Assembly: GCF_002102155.1 (NCBI RefSeq)
Contig: NZ_LQOU01000025.1
Location: 186,001-250,000, forward strand
Origin: Mycobacterium europaeum
Lineage (GTDB): Bacteria; Actinomycetota; Actinomycetes; Mycobacteriales; Mycobacteriaceae
Direction of reading: 5' to 3'
Length of the DNA: 64,000 bases
A program made the translations under genes and the position numbers. The stretch's first letter is position 1; the number at the start of each line of letters is the position of its first letter. Below the pieces are notes generated by a model that ran no database searches, was not told the DNA's origin, and saw only the letters and a list, made by a program, of their open reading frames with translations. Shown here one piece after another: positions 42,911-51,181 of the stretch.

Positions 42911-44263
42911 CTACCAGTTGGTCACGATGATGGTGTTGAGCAGCAGGGCTCCCACGGCGTTGAGCGCCAGCCACACCCGGTGCGACCGGACGGGCAGCAG
43001 CGCGGGCGCCGCGGTGAGCCAGATGGTGAAGGGCAGCCAGATCCGCTCGACCTCGGCCTTGCTGAGCATGCTCAGATCCGCGCAGGCGATCGCGGCCAGC
43101 ACGGCCAGCAGCAGCAGGTGGAACCCGGAGCGGCGCCGGATGGCCGCCCGGTCGAACACCCGGCTGACGCCGGCGACGCTGCCCAACCCGATCGCGCACA
43201 CGACGGACGCCAGGTTGGCCCAACTCCAGTACGGAAATGGCCGGTCTTTGGCGATGCCCTGCCAATAGCGTTGCTGCACAAGGGTATAGCCGTCGAACCA
43301 ATAGAACCCCGAGACCGCGAAAGCCACCGCCACCGCCACGGCCGCCAGCGTCGCCGGGCCGAGCGCCCGGAGCGCGGCCCGCCAGTCGGCGGCCGATGCC
43401 AGCACCGCCGCCGCCGGCAGCCCCATCAACATCAGGCCGTAGTTGCAGAACACGCCCCAGCCCAGCAGCAGGCCCGCCGCGGCGGCCGCCCACGCCGGAA
43501 ACCGGACGCGCCGGTGCACCGCCACGGCCAACAGCGCGATACCCCACGCGGCGACCCCGGCGAAGTACCCGTCGGCCGACACCGCCACCCAGATCGCCGT
43601 CGGCGCCACGGCGACGAACGGCGCGGCGCGGCGCGCGGTCTGCTCGTCGGCCAGCGCGCGGACGGCGATCAGCACCGCGGCCGCCGCACTGGACCCGGCC
43701 AGCAGGCACAGCAGCCCAGCCCAGGCGCCCCCGTGCAGGCCGATCCGGTCGAGCCAGACGAATGTCAGCAGCGCGCCGGGCGGGTGCCCGGAGACGTGCG
43801 TGGTCCACGAGTTCGGCTGGTAGTCGACGATCCGGCTCGAGAACGTGCGCACTGCGGCCGGGATGTCGGTGATGCCCGGCACCTGTGACAGGTACTCGTC
43901 CCGGGTGGTCAGCCGGCCGGCGAAGCCGCGCTGCCAGCCGTCGATCATCGCCAGCGCAAACGCCCAACCGCAGGCGGTGGCCCAGCTGCCCAGCGTCAAC
44001 GCTCGCCACGAAACACGTTGCGCCAGCGTCGATCCCCAAATCACCGCGGCCACCGCGATGGCGATGGCCGGCCCGGTGCCCCAGCTGGCGTGGATCTCCC
44101 AGGCGCCGAAAATCGGCGCGGCGCCGGCGTGCGTGCCGAACCGTTCCTCACCCACATCGGTGCGCGGCCGGACGCCCCAGTGCAGCCGCGGCAACACGAA
44201 CGCCGCGCCCACCAGGATCACCCCGATCGCGACGGCCGGTAACTCCCGACGTGCCACCCTCAC
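42911..44263 (-). CDS. Polytopic membrane protein (Rv0541c)
   Basis: A 450-residue protein with about 11-12 TM helices. The first extracytoplasmic loop is long, with Asp/Glu and Arg (around residues 30-60), followed by SSRIVDYQPNSWTTHVSGHP. This resembles GT-C fold glycosyltransferases that use polyprenyl-phosphate sugars, but I cannot name a family. The GTG at 44263 gives the Mtb length (449). It lies 11 nt downstream of menE on the same strand, so is probably co-transcribed, without implying a menaquinone role. Confidence 0.75.
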   Translation of the reverse strand: MRVARRELPAVAIGVILVGAAFVLPRLHWGVRPRTDVGEERFGTHAGAAPIFGAWEIHASWGTGPAIAIAVAAVIWGSTLAQRVSWRALTLGSWATACGWAFALAMIDGWQRGFAGRLTTRDEYLSQVPGITDIPAAVRTFSSRIVDYQPNSWTTHVSGHPPGALLTFVWLDRIGLHGGAWAGLLCLLAGSSAAAAVLIAVRALADEQTARRAAPFVAVAPTAIWVAVSADGYFAGVAAWGIALLAVAVHRRVRFPAWAAAAAGLLLGWGVFCNYGLMLMGLPAAAVLASAADWRAALRALGPATLAAVAVAVAFAVSGFYWFDGYTLVQQRYWQGIAKDRPFPYWSWANLASVVCAIGLGSVAGVSRVFDRAAIRRRSGFHLLLLAVLAAIACADLSMLSKAEVERIWLPFTIWLTAAPALLPVRSHRVWLALNAVGALLLNTIIVTNW

Positions 44264-44274
44264 GGTGGACCAGC

Positions 44275-45255
44275 CTATTGATCGCCCGGACCGGCGAAGC
44301 GGCGCACCAACGCCGTCCGGTCCACCTTGCCGATGCCGCGTCGCGGCAGCGCATCGACGACGTGCAGCTCGCGCGGAGCGGCAGTGGCGTCCAGGGTCCG
44401 TGTCACGTGTGTGCGCAGCGCGTCGAGCGTCGGCGCCGGGCAGCCCTCGGCCACCACGATCGCGGCGGCCACCCGCTGGCCCAGCCGGTCGTCGGTGAGG
44501 CCGAAAACCGCGCAGTCGCCGACGGCGGGGTGGCTGCCCAGCGCCGCCTCGACCAGCTGCGGCAGCACGGTCAACCCGCCGGTGCTGATCGCGTCGTCGG
44601 TGCGGCCCAGCACGGTCAGCACACCCGCCTCGTCGAGCACGCCGAGGTCGTCGGTGCGAAACCAGCCCGGCTCGGCGAACGGGTCGGGCTCCTCCAGCGG
44701 GTTGCGGTAGCCCTTCGCCAGGGTCGCGCCGCCGAGGGCGATGCGCCCGTCGTCGGCCACCCGGACCAGGACGCCCGCCAGCGGCACGCCGTCGTACACG
44801 CAGCCGCCGGCGGTCTCGCTCATGCCGTAGGTGCGGACCACGGCGATACCGGCCGCCGCGGCGGCGTCGAGCACGCCCTGCGGGGCCGGTCCGCCGCCGA
44901 GCAGAACGGCGTCCAGTTCGGCGAGCGCGGCCGCGGCCGACGGGTCGGTCAGCGCCTTGGCCAACTGCGTGGCGACCAGCGACGTGTAGCGCCGGCCGGT
45001 TCCCAATAGCCTTGTCGCGCCGGGCAATTGGGCGGCGTCGAAGCCTTCTGAGACGTCCAGTTCGACGGGCGTCGTGCCGGCGAGGGCGCTGCGCACCAGC
45101 ACCTGCAGCCCGGCGATGTGATGCGGCGGCAGCGCCAGCAGCCAACGGCCCGGGCCGCCGAGGCGTTCGTGGGTGGCCGTCGCGCTGGCCGTGAGCGCGG
45201 CCGCGGTGAGCAGGGCCCCCTTGGGCGGACCCGTGGTTCCCGAGGTCGTCACCAC
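44275..45255 (-). CDS. menE: o-Succinylbenzoate-CoA ligase MenE (start uncertain, longer at 5' end)
   Basis: An ANL-superfamily ligase that makes o-succinylbenzoyl-CoA for MenB. The P-loop is VTTSGTTGPPKGALL; VRTYGMSETAGG, FRTDDLGVL and the C-terminal GIGKVDR with catalytic Lys follow. The GTG at 45255 encodes the Val directly before TTSGTTG and so cannot be the true start. The same frame stays open and MenE-like upstream (LRALIVPPGAAV, then RVLDGRDPALVALAPG), but contains no ATG, GTG or TTG. The start I recall for Mtb aligns with a GTA at 45358-45360; a CTG at 45421-45423 is another option. The real product is thus about 360-382 residues. Confidence 0.88.
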   Translation of the reverse strand: MVTTSGTTGPPKGALLTAAALTASATATHERLGGPGRWLLALPPHHIAGLQVLVRSALAGTTPVELDVSEGFDAAQLPGATRLLGTGRRYTSLVATQLAKALTDPSAAAALAELDAVLLGGGPAPQGVLDAAAAAGIAVVRTYGMSETAGGCVYDGVPLAGVLVRVADDGRIALGGATLAKGYRNPLEEPDPFAEPGWFRTDDLGVLDEAGVLTVLGRTDDAISTGGLTVLPQLVEAALGSHPAVGDCAVFGLTDDRLGQRVAAAIVVAEGCPAPTLDALRTHVTRTLDATAAPRELHVVDALPRRGIGKVDRTALVRRFAGPGDQ

Positions 45256-45428
45256 CAGGGCGACGTCGTCGTCGATGTCCTCCCCGACCCGCAGGCCCGC
45301 CGCCGGCGCCGCCGAGCCGGGGGCGAGGGCGACCAGCGCGGGGTCGCGGCCGTCGAGTACCCGCTCCAGGGCGGGTAACAGCGTCGAGACGGCCGCGCCC
45401 GGCGGGACGATGAGGGCGCGCAGTACGG

Positions 45429-45731
45429 CTATGCGGGGTCCTCGGCCTGCTCCGAGTCGTCGAACGGCCAGCCCACGGCCGCCAACCGGACCCGGACCCG
45501 CTCGACGTCGTCGGGCGTCGGCAGCTCGTCGGTGATCTGGGTGATCAGCACCCCGATGTCCACGTCGTCGAACTCGCCGCGCCGGATCAGTTCGCGGGTC
45601 ACCGCTTTGACCTCGTCATGGGAGAGCCGGCGGGTCAGCAGCGCGAGCACCGGGAAGGTGTCGGTGGGCGGGATGCCTTCCGGGTAGCCCGCGCGCAGCC
45701 ACGAGACGATCGAGCTGAGAAATCCGTTCAC
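45429..45731 (-). CDS. DUF3349 protein (Rv0543c)
   Basis: A 100-residue soluble helical protein of the DUF3349 family. The Mtb orthologue Rv0543c has a solved structure but no known function. Features: FLSSIVSWLRAGYPEGIP at the N-terminus, then LLTRRLSHDEVKAV and DIGVLITQITDELP. It is upstream of menE on the same strand; its stop lies next to the region where menE translation must begin, so reading of menE may be coupled to it. Confidence 0.85.
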   Translation of the reverse strand: MNGFLSSIVSWLRAGYPEGIPPTDTFPVLALLTRRLSHDEVKAVTRELIRRGEFDDVDIGVLITQITDELPTPDDVERVRVRLAAVGWPFDDSEQAEDPA

Positions 45732-45787
45732 GCTGGTACAGCTCCCCCCGGGGTCCGGCGCGGTAACGCAGTGGGCATCAATCGATG

Positions 45788-46087
45788 CTACTTGGGGTTG
45801 GCCCCCAGGAACCCCGTGCCGGTGTGGTGGGCGATGAAGTCCCGGGAGATGTAGAGCAGGGCGAACGCGATCACCACCAGCACGACCGCATAGATCAGCC
45901 AGGCGAGCGCCAGCAACGCCGGGTTCTTCCGTGGCGGGCTGCCATCGGTGGTCACCTGCCCGGCACCCACCGCATGGAATCGGAGCCCCAGGGCGAACAG
46001 CCCCGGCAGTGCGGCTCCGGCCAGCATGGCGAAGAGCAGGATCTTCAGGGATGCCTCGTAGTTGAACCAGTCGCCCAAGTGACTCAT
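45788..46087 (-). CDS. Small membrane protein downstream of pitA (Rv0544c)
   Basis: A 99-residue protein with two TM helices (about residues 13-36 and 57-80), a polar loop and a short tail. Its ATG overlaps the pitA stop by 4 bases (ATGA), so it is translationally coupled to the phosphate transporter and could be an accessory subunit (inference). No family recognised. Confidence 0.72.
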   Translation of the reverse strand: MSHLGDWFNYEASLKILLFAMLAGAALPGLFALGLRFHAVGAGQVTTDGSPPRKNPALLALAWLIYAVVLVVIAFALLYISRDFIAHHTGTGFLGANPK

Positions 46088-47322
46088 GCGTTCGCCTTCA
46101 TCGTGGGGTCATCGGAGTCGTCTCGGCGAGGCGTGGCGCCGGCCACCGGCCCGCCGCCCGCGGGGACGTGCATGTCGTCGGCGCTTTCGAGTCCGCTGGT
46201 CAGGTCGCCCTGCCATTCGGCGTTGACGTTGTTGTGGTCGACCTTGACCTTGCGCGACCGGATGTAGATGGTGGCCGAGACCGCGACCAGCAGTCCGAAG
46301 CCAACGATGGCGCCGGGGTAGCCGCCGATCAGGTGCACGATCCAGTAGGTGACCGCACCGACCAGCCCGGCCAACGGGAGCGTCACCAGCCAGGCGACGC
46401 CCATGCGGCCGGCGACGCCCCAGCGGACCTCGCCGCCGGGCTTGCCGAGCCCGCTGCCGAGCACCGAGCCCGTGCAGACCTGGGTGGTCGAGAGCGCGTA
46501 GCCGAAGTGGGCGGACAGCAGAATCACCGCGGCCGAGGAGGACTCGGCCGCCATGCCCTGCGGCGACTGGATTTCGACCAGCCCCTTGCCCAGGGTGCGG
46601 ATGATGCGCCAGCCGCCCAGATAGGTGCCCAACGCCATCGAGATCGCGCAGCCGACGATCACCCACAGCGGCGGCATCGACGCGGTCTTGCTGACCGAGC
46701 CGTAGGACATCAGCGCCAGGAAGATGATGCCCATCGTCTTCTGGGCGTCGTTGGTGCCGTGTGCCAGCGAGACCAGCGACGCCGAGCCCCACTGGCCGTA
46801 CCGGAAGCCGGCCTCGGTGCGCTTGGTCGGGATGCCGCGGGTGATCCGGTAGACCAGCCAGGTCGCGACCGCCCCGACCACGATGGCCAGGATCGCCGAC
46901 ACGACGGCCGGGATGATCGCCTTGGACACCACGCCCTTCCAGATCACCCCGTGCGCGCCGACGGCCGCGATGGTGGCGCCGACGATGCCGCCGATCAGGG
47001 CGTGCGACGAGCTGGAGGGGATACCGAGGAGCCAGGTGAGCAGGTTCCACACGATGCCGCCGACCAGGCCGGCGAACACCAGCTCCAGCGTCACGATGTG
47101 CCCGTCGATGAGGCCCTTGGCGATGGTGGCGGCGACGGCGGTGGACATGAACGCGCCCGCGAGGTTCAGCACCGCGGAGAGCGCGACCGCCACCTTGGGC
47201 TTGAGCGCGCCGCTGGCGATCGAGGTCGCCATCGCGTTGCCGGTGTCGTGGAAGCCATTCGTGAAATCGAAAGCCAATGCCGTGATTACGACAATGATCA
47301 AGAGGAACAATTGGATGTTCAC
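46084..47322 (-). CDS. pitA: Low-affinity inorganic phosphate transporter PitA
   Basis: A 412-residue PiT-family (PF01384) transporter with 10-12 TM helices. The two PiT signatures are present: FTNGFHDTGNAMATSIASG near the N-terminus and SLAHGTNDAQKTMGII in the second half. GIPSSSSHALIGGIVGA is the conserved inter-repeat block. It imports phosphate with metal cations by proton symport. A GTG start at 47322 yields MNIQLFLL. The C-terminal ~45 residues are polar and cytosolic. The upstream gap of 96 bp should hold its promoter. Confidence 0.93.
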   Translation of the reverse strand: MNIQLFLLIIVVITALAFDFTNGFHDTGNAMATSIASGALKPKVAVALSAVLNLAGAFMSTAVAATIAKGLIDGHIVTLELVFAGLVGGIVWNLLTWLLGIPSSSSHALIGGIVGATIAAVGAHGVIWKGVVSKAIIPAVVSAILAIVVGAVATWLVYRITRGIPTKRTEAGFRYGQWGSASLVSLAHGTNDAQKTMGIIFLALMSYGSVSKTASMPPLWVIVGCAISMALGTYLGGWRIIRTLGKGLVEIQSPQGMAAESSSAAVILLSAHFGYALSTTQVCTGSVLGSGLGKPGGEVRWGVAGRMGVAWLVTLPLAGLVGAVTYWIVHLIGGYPGAIVGFGLLVAVSATIYIRSRKVKVDHNNVNAEWQGDLTSGLESADDMHVPAGGGPVAGATPRRDDSDDPTMKANA

Positions 47323-47418
47323 AGCGCCTGATTCTCGTGGTAGGGGGATTCCATTGTCGAATGCTGGGAGGGCGAAACGCGTCAGTATTTTGAGTCGTCG
47401 CCAGATGTTACCTCTCAG

Positions 47419-47826
47419 TTAACCGGATTTTCCCTGTCGTTCATTTCGGATGTCGCGGCGCAGCGGGTGGTCCGGCGGGATCTGGATGAAGATCAGCGTG
47501 ATGCCGTCGGGGTCCGTCACGTGCATTTCGTATAGGCCCCATGGTTCTTGGCGCGCCTCGCGGGCGATCGCCACGCCCCGGCTGCGAAGCTCGGCCTGGG
47601 TCGCTTCGATGTCGCGGACCTGAAGCCACAGCGCGCCCGGGAACGGCCCCCGGGAATGGTCCGGTGAGCCGTAGCCCGCCAGCTCCAGCAAGGACTGACC
47701 GGCGAAAAATACTGTGCCCCCGGGGTATTCACGGGCAATCGCGAGGCCGACCTGGTCCCGATAGAACGACAGCGACTGCTGATAGTCCGCCGGCCGGAAC
47801 AGCATCCGGCTGGCCAGGATCTCCAT
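47419..47826 (-). CDS. Glyoxalase/bleomycin-resistance (VOC) family protein (Rv0546c)
   Basis: A 135-residue single VOC-domain protein with paired beta-alpha-beta-beta-beta units (SRMLFRPADYQQSLSFYRD; ALWLQVRDIEATQAELRSRG; YEMHVTDPDGITLIFIQ). Conserved His/Glu metal positions are plausible at the MHVTDPDG block but incomplete in the first half. The family ranges from glyoxalase I to antibiotic binding; no specific reaction can be assigned. Confidence 0.82.
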   Translation of the reverse strand: MEILASRMLFRPADYQQSLSFYRDQVGLAIAREYPGGTVFFAGQSLLELAGYGSPDHSRGPFPGALWLQVRDIEATQAELRSRGVAIAREARQEPWGLYEMHVTDPDGITLIFIQIPPDHPLRRDIRNERQGKSG

Positions 47827-47853
47827 GACCTCGTGTCTATCACACGCGGCGGT

Positions 47854-48750
47854 TCAGCTACCGGTTTCTCGGTTGGGCTGGATTCTCTGTCGCTGCATGA
47901 GCGCGTTGACGAAGCGCGGGCCGAAGGTGTCCAGCGCCTTGGCGGCGATCGCCATCCTCGGCGCGATCCGCACCGGCCGGGTGCGTGCGGCGGTCAGCAT
48001 CCATTCGGCGGCCTCTTCGGACGTGAGCGCCGGCATGCCCTCGTAGGCCTTCGTCGGCGCGATCATCGGCGTGGCCACCAGCGGGTAGTACAGCGTCGTG
48101 GAGTGCACACCCCTGCCGCCCCACTCGGTCTCGACGACCCGGCTCACCATCGACAGCGCGGCCTTCGACGCGTTGTACACCGCGAACAGCGGCGACGCCT
48201 CCGACAGCACCCCCCACGTCGAGACGTTGATGATGTGGCCGTCGCCGCGCTCGAGCATGCCGGGCGCGAGCCCGCGGATCAGCCGCAGCGGCGCGTAGTA
48301 GTTGAGCACCATGGTCCGCTCCACGTCGTGCCAGCGCTGCAGCGATTCGGCCAGCGGCCTGCGGATCGACCGGCCGGCGTTGTTGATCAGGATGTCCACC
48401 CCGCCGAGTCGGTTTTCGACGTCGGCGACCAGCGCGTCGACCGCCTCCATGTCGGAGACGTCGCACGGCATGGCCAGCGCGGTGCCGCCCGCCGCGGTGA
48501 TCCGGTCGGCGAGCGCGTCGAGCAGTTCGGTGCGGCGGGCGACGACGGCCACCGTCGCGCCCGCGCGGGCCAGCAGTTCGGCGCCGGCCTCACCGATGCC
48601 CGATGACGCCCCGGTGAGCAGCACACGCTTGCCCTCGAGCTCGACCGGCTTCATGGCGGGCCGGTTGACCAGCACTTGCGGGGCCATCGGCGGCCGCATG
48701 GTGGCCAGGACGAGCTGATCGGTCAATCGGCGCAACGGGCTTTTGCTCAC
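47854..48750 (-). CDS. Short-chain dehydrogenase/reductase (Rv0547c)
   Basis: A 298-residue classical SDR. Cofactor loop LLTGASSGIGEAGAEL, DV in CDVSDM, NNAGRS, catalytic Ser in INVSTWGV and Tyr/Lys in YNASKAAL (YxxxK). The ~38-residue N-terminal leader before the Rossmann fold is hydrophobic/basic and may attach to the membrane. The basic residue after the first strand (ARRTE) suggests NADP(H). Substrate unknown. It lies downstream of menB with a 42-nt gap. Confidence 0.86.
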   Translation of the reverse strand: MSKSPLRRLTDQLVLATMRPPMAPQVLVNRPAMKPVELEGKRVLLTGASSGIGEAGAELLARAGATVAVVARRTELLDALADRITAAGGTALAMPCDVSDMEAVDALVADVENRLGGVDILINNAGRSIRRPLAESLQRWHDVERTMVLNYYAPLRLIRGLAPGMLERGDGHIINVSTWGVLSEASPLFAVYNASKAALSMVSRVVETEWGGRGVHSTTLYYPLVATPMIAPTKAYEGMPALTSEEAAEWMLTAARTRPVRIAPRMAIAAKALDTFGPRFVNALMQRQRIQPNRETGS

Positions 48751-48792
48751 GGGTGGGCAGTCTAGGGGCGCGCCCCGCCGGCCCGTTCGGCG

Positions 48793-49695
48793 CTAGAAGT
48801 AGCGCGGGAACCGGCTCCAGTCCGGCGGCCGCTTCTCCAGGAACGCGTCGCGTCCCTCGACGGCCTCGTCGGTCATGTACGCCAGCCGGGTGGCCTCGCC
48901 GGCGAACAGCTGCTGTCCGACCAGCCCGTCGTCGAGGAGGTTGAACGCGAACTTGAGCATCCGTTGCGCCTGAGGGGATTTGGCGTTGATCTCGGCGGCC
49001 CACGCGATCGCCTCCCGCTCCAGGTCGGCGTGCTCGACGACCGCGTTGACCGCGCCCATGTGGTGCATCTGCTCGGCGGTGTACGCGCGGCCGAGGAAGA
49101 AGATCTCGCGGGCGAACTTCTGGCCCACCTGACGCGCCAGGTATGCGCTGCCGTAGCCGCCGTCGAAGCTGCCGACGTCGGCGTCGGTCTGCTTGAAGCG
49201 GGCGTGCTCGCGGCTGGCGAGGGTGAGGTCACAGACCACGTGCAGGCTGTGCCCGCCCCCGGCCGCCCAGCCGTTGACCAGACAGATGACCACCTTGGGC
49301 ATGAACCGGATCAGCCGCTGCACCTCGAGGATGTGCAGCCGCCCCGCGCGGGCGGGGTCGACGGTGTCCGCGGTTTCTCCGCTCGCGTACTGGTAACCGC
49401 TGCGGCCGCGGATGCGCTGGTCGCCACCCGAGCAGAACGCCCAGCCCCCGTCTTTGGGCGACGGCCCGTTGCCGGTCAGCAGCACGACGCCCACGTCGGG
49501 CGACATCCGGGCGTGGTCGAGCACCCGGTAGAGCTCGTCGACGGTGTGCGGCCGAAACGCGTTGCGCACCTCGGGCCGGTCGAACGCCACCCGCACGGTC
49601 GCGTCGCTGACGTGGCGGTGGTAGGTGATGTCGGTCAGGTCGTCGAACCCGGGCACCGGTCGCCAGGATTGAGCATCAAAGGGATTGTCGGTCAA
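48793..49695 (-). CDS. menB: 1,4-dihydroxy-2-naphthoyl-CoA synthase MenB
   Basis: A 300-residue crotonase-fold enzyme that cyclises o-succinylbenzoyl-CoA to DHNA-CoA. Family markers are FDDLTDITYHRH at the start, VRVAFDRPEVRNAFRP, the oxyanion loop FCSGGDQRIRG, VNGWAAGGGHSLHVVCDLTLAS, and the C-terminal MTDEAVEGRDAFLEKRPPDWS. Acts after MenE and before thioester hydrolysis and MenA. The ATG is at 49695; the next gene upstream is a Ddn-like protein ending 13 nt earlier. Confidence 0.96.
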   Translation of the reverse strand: MTDNPFDAQSWRPVPGFDDLTDITYHRHVSDATVRVAFDRPEVRNAFRPHTVDELYRVLDHARMSPDVGVVLLTGNGPSPKDGGWAFCSGGDQRIRGRSGYQYASGETADTVDPARAGRLHILEVQRLIRFMPKVVICLVNGWAAGGGHSLHVVCDLTLASREHARFKQTDADVGSFDGGYGSAYLARQVGQKFAREIFFLGRAYTAEQMHHMGAVNAVVEHADLEREAIAWAAEINAKSPQAQRMLKFAFNLLDDGLVGQQLFAGEATRLAYMTDEAVEGRDAFLEKRPPDWSRFPRYF

Positions 49696-49708
49696 GGTGT
49701 TCCAACTC

Positions 49709-50164
49709 CTATGCCGGGTCCAGGCGGAAGACGGCGCAGCGCCCGGCCAGGGCCTCGAACTCCTCGGGCCGGCCCTCGGTGACGAGTCCGGCCCGCTTCA
49801 TGAAGCCGACGCCCGTGGGCACCTCGGTGGGGAAGGCGCGCAGGATCGGCCGGGCGTCGTCGGCGGCCAGCTCGGTCATCCGGACCTTCTGGAGGTGACG
49901 GCCGCGCGCGATCGTCGCCTCCCGGGCGGCCCGCACGTTGGCCACCCAGTCGGCGCCCGGGAACCCGGCGACGACGTACTGCTGCCCGTCGAGCGTCATG
50001 GGGGTCACCGGTGTCGAGCGTGGTGCGCCGGACTTGCGGCCGGTCACGGTCAGCACGACGGGGCTCTCGCCGCCGAAACTCAGCCCCAGCCGCGACATCT
50101 GGATGAACACCTTGTTGGCCGGCTTCAGCCACCACGGCGGCTTGACCGGTTTGCCGCTTCCCAT
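49709..50164 (-). CDS. F420-dependent nitroreductase-family (Ddn-like) protein
   Basis: A 151-residue split-beta-barrel protein related to Ddn and to the protein at 23799. The signature is VVLTVTGRKSGAPRSTPVTP, then YVVAGFPGADWVANVRAA and a Val/Arg-rich strand. N-terminal PWWLKPANKVFIQMSRLGL is amphipathic, as in Ddn, where it contacts membrane quinones. The ATG at 50164 is chosen over a long open frame to 50551. Mtb has vapB3-vapC3 at this place. It could use F420H2 to reduce menaquinone or related quinones, which would suit the men neighbourhood, but this is inference. Confidence 0.82.
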   Translation of the reverse strand: MGSGKPVKPPWWLKPANKVFIQMSRLGLSFGGESPVVLTVTGRKSGAPRSTPVTPMTLDGQQYVVAGFPGADWVANVRAAREATIARGRHLQKVRMTELAADDARPILRAFPTEVPTGVGFMKRAGLVTEGRPEEFEALAGRCAVFRLDPA

Positions 50165-50175
50165 AGGCAGCGACG

Positions 50176-51099
50176 TTACCTCTGGAACGGCTCGACCCCA
50201 TGGGGCTGGGGCTCCGTTGTGCCGACGGCGTCCAGCTTTTCCAGGGCGTCGGCGCCGAGGGTGACGTCTCCGGCGCCGAGATTCTCCTGCAGGTGCGTGA
50301 CGGATCGCGTGCCCGGAATCAGCAGCGTGTTCGGCGCGTGGGACAGCAGCCAGGACAGGCCGACCTGGGCGCCCGTGACGCCGAGCTCGCCGGCGATCTC
50401 GGCCACCACGGGATGGTCGGCGACCTTCGGGAAGCCGGGGAACGACGATCCCAGCGGGAAGTAGGGCACCCACGCGATGCCCTCGGCCGCGCACAGCTGC
50501 AGCGTGTCTTCCTGCGAGCGGTCGAGGACGCTGTAGGCGTTCTGCACGCACGCGATGCCGGCCGGCAACGCACGGCGCACCACGTCGAGCGGCACGGCGC
50601 TGATGCCGATGCCGCCGATCTTGCCCTCGTCGCGCAGCGCGATCATCTCGGCGAGCTGGTCGTCGAGGTCGACGGCCTGGTCACCGTCGGCGGCCACGCC
50701 GGGCCCGAGGTCCATGCGCCGCAGGTTGACCACCGGGACGCGGTCCAGGCCGAGCTGGCGCAGGTCGTCCTCGACCGCGGCGCGCAGCTCCGCCGGCTTC
50801 TGGGCGGCGGCCAGCGGTATTGGCTCTTCGCCGGTGTATCGCGCGCCGACCTTGCTGACGATGACGAGGTCATCGGGGTAGGGGGCCAGCGCGGCGCGGA
50901 TCCGGCGGTTCACTTCGCCGGGGCCGTAGAACGACGCGGTGTCGATGTGGTTGACGCCGAGTTCGACCGCGCGGCGCAGCACCACGGCCGCGTCGTCGGC
51001 GGACGCCGCCTCGAACAGCTGCATCGCGCCGTAGCCCACGCGTGCGACGGTCGACGTGCCGATGGTGCCGAGACCGCCGGGTTGTGGTTTGTCCGTCAT
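50176..51099 (-). CDS. Aldo/keto reductase
   Basis: A 307-residue (beta/alpha)8 NADPH oxidoreductase of the AKR superfamily. The Asp/Tyr pair is in HIDTASFYGPGEVN, the Lys in DLVIVSKVG; the expected catalytic His is replaced, with VVNLRRMDLGPG where many AKRs have DLxQLHR-type sequence. The C-terminal cofactor site is LLIPGTRSVTHLQENL. It starts 83 nt from the divergent TetR gene across two palindromic operators, so it is probably the main target of that repressor. Ends 11 nt before the Ddn-like gene on the same strand. No equivalent at this position in Mtb. Confidence 0.88.
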   Translation of the reverse strand: MTDKPQPGGLGTIGTSTVARVGYGAMQLFEAASADDAAVVLRRAVELGVNHIDTASFYGPGEVNRRIRAALAPYPDDLVIVSKVGARYTGEEPIPLAAAQKPAELRAAVEDDLRQLGLDRVPVVNLRRMDLGPGVAADGDQAVDLDDQLAEMIALRDEGKIGGIGISAVPLDVVRRALPAGIACVQNAYSVLDRSQEDTLQLCAAEGIAWVPYFPLGSSFPGFPKVADHPVVAEIAGELGVTGAQVGLSWLLSHAPNTLLIPGTRSVTHLQENLGAGDVTLGADALEKLDAVGTTEPQPHGVEPFQR

Positions 51100-51129
51100 G
51101 GTTCTCCCTCGTGCCAGACTGGAGAAGAT

Positions 51130-51145
51130 GCGGAGGATCCTCCGC
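51130..51145. promoter_or_regulatory. Palindromic operator 1 in the AKR/TetR intergenic region
   Basis: Perfect 16-bp palindrome GCGGAGGATCCTCCGC. It lies 31 bp from the AKR start codon, centred 35 bp from operator 2 and sharing the core GGAGG-N2-CCTCC. Probable binding site of the adjacent TetR regulator. Confidence 0.65.
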
Positions 51146-51165
51146 TTATCCGAGCGTAGCAGAAA

Positions 51166-51179
51166 CGGAGGAACCTCCG
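51166..51179. promoter_or_regulatory. Palindromic operator 2 in the AKR/TetR intergenic region
   Basis: Inverted repeat CGGAGG-AA-CCTCCG directly before the TTG start of the TetR gene; its first arm may double as the ribosome binding site (GGAGG about 10 nt from the TTG). Confidence 0.6.
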
Positions 51180-51181
51180 CT

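Noticed and set aside
42911..45145. A single 744-codon frame joining the Rv0541c-like protein to sequence overlapping menE
   Set aside because: Beyond 44263 the frame is a shadow of menE; the GTG at 44263 gives the known Rv0541c length.
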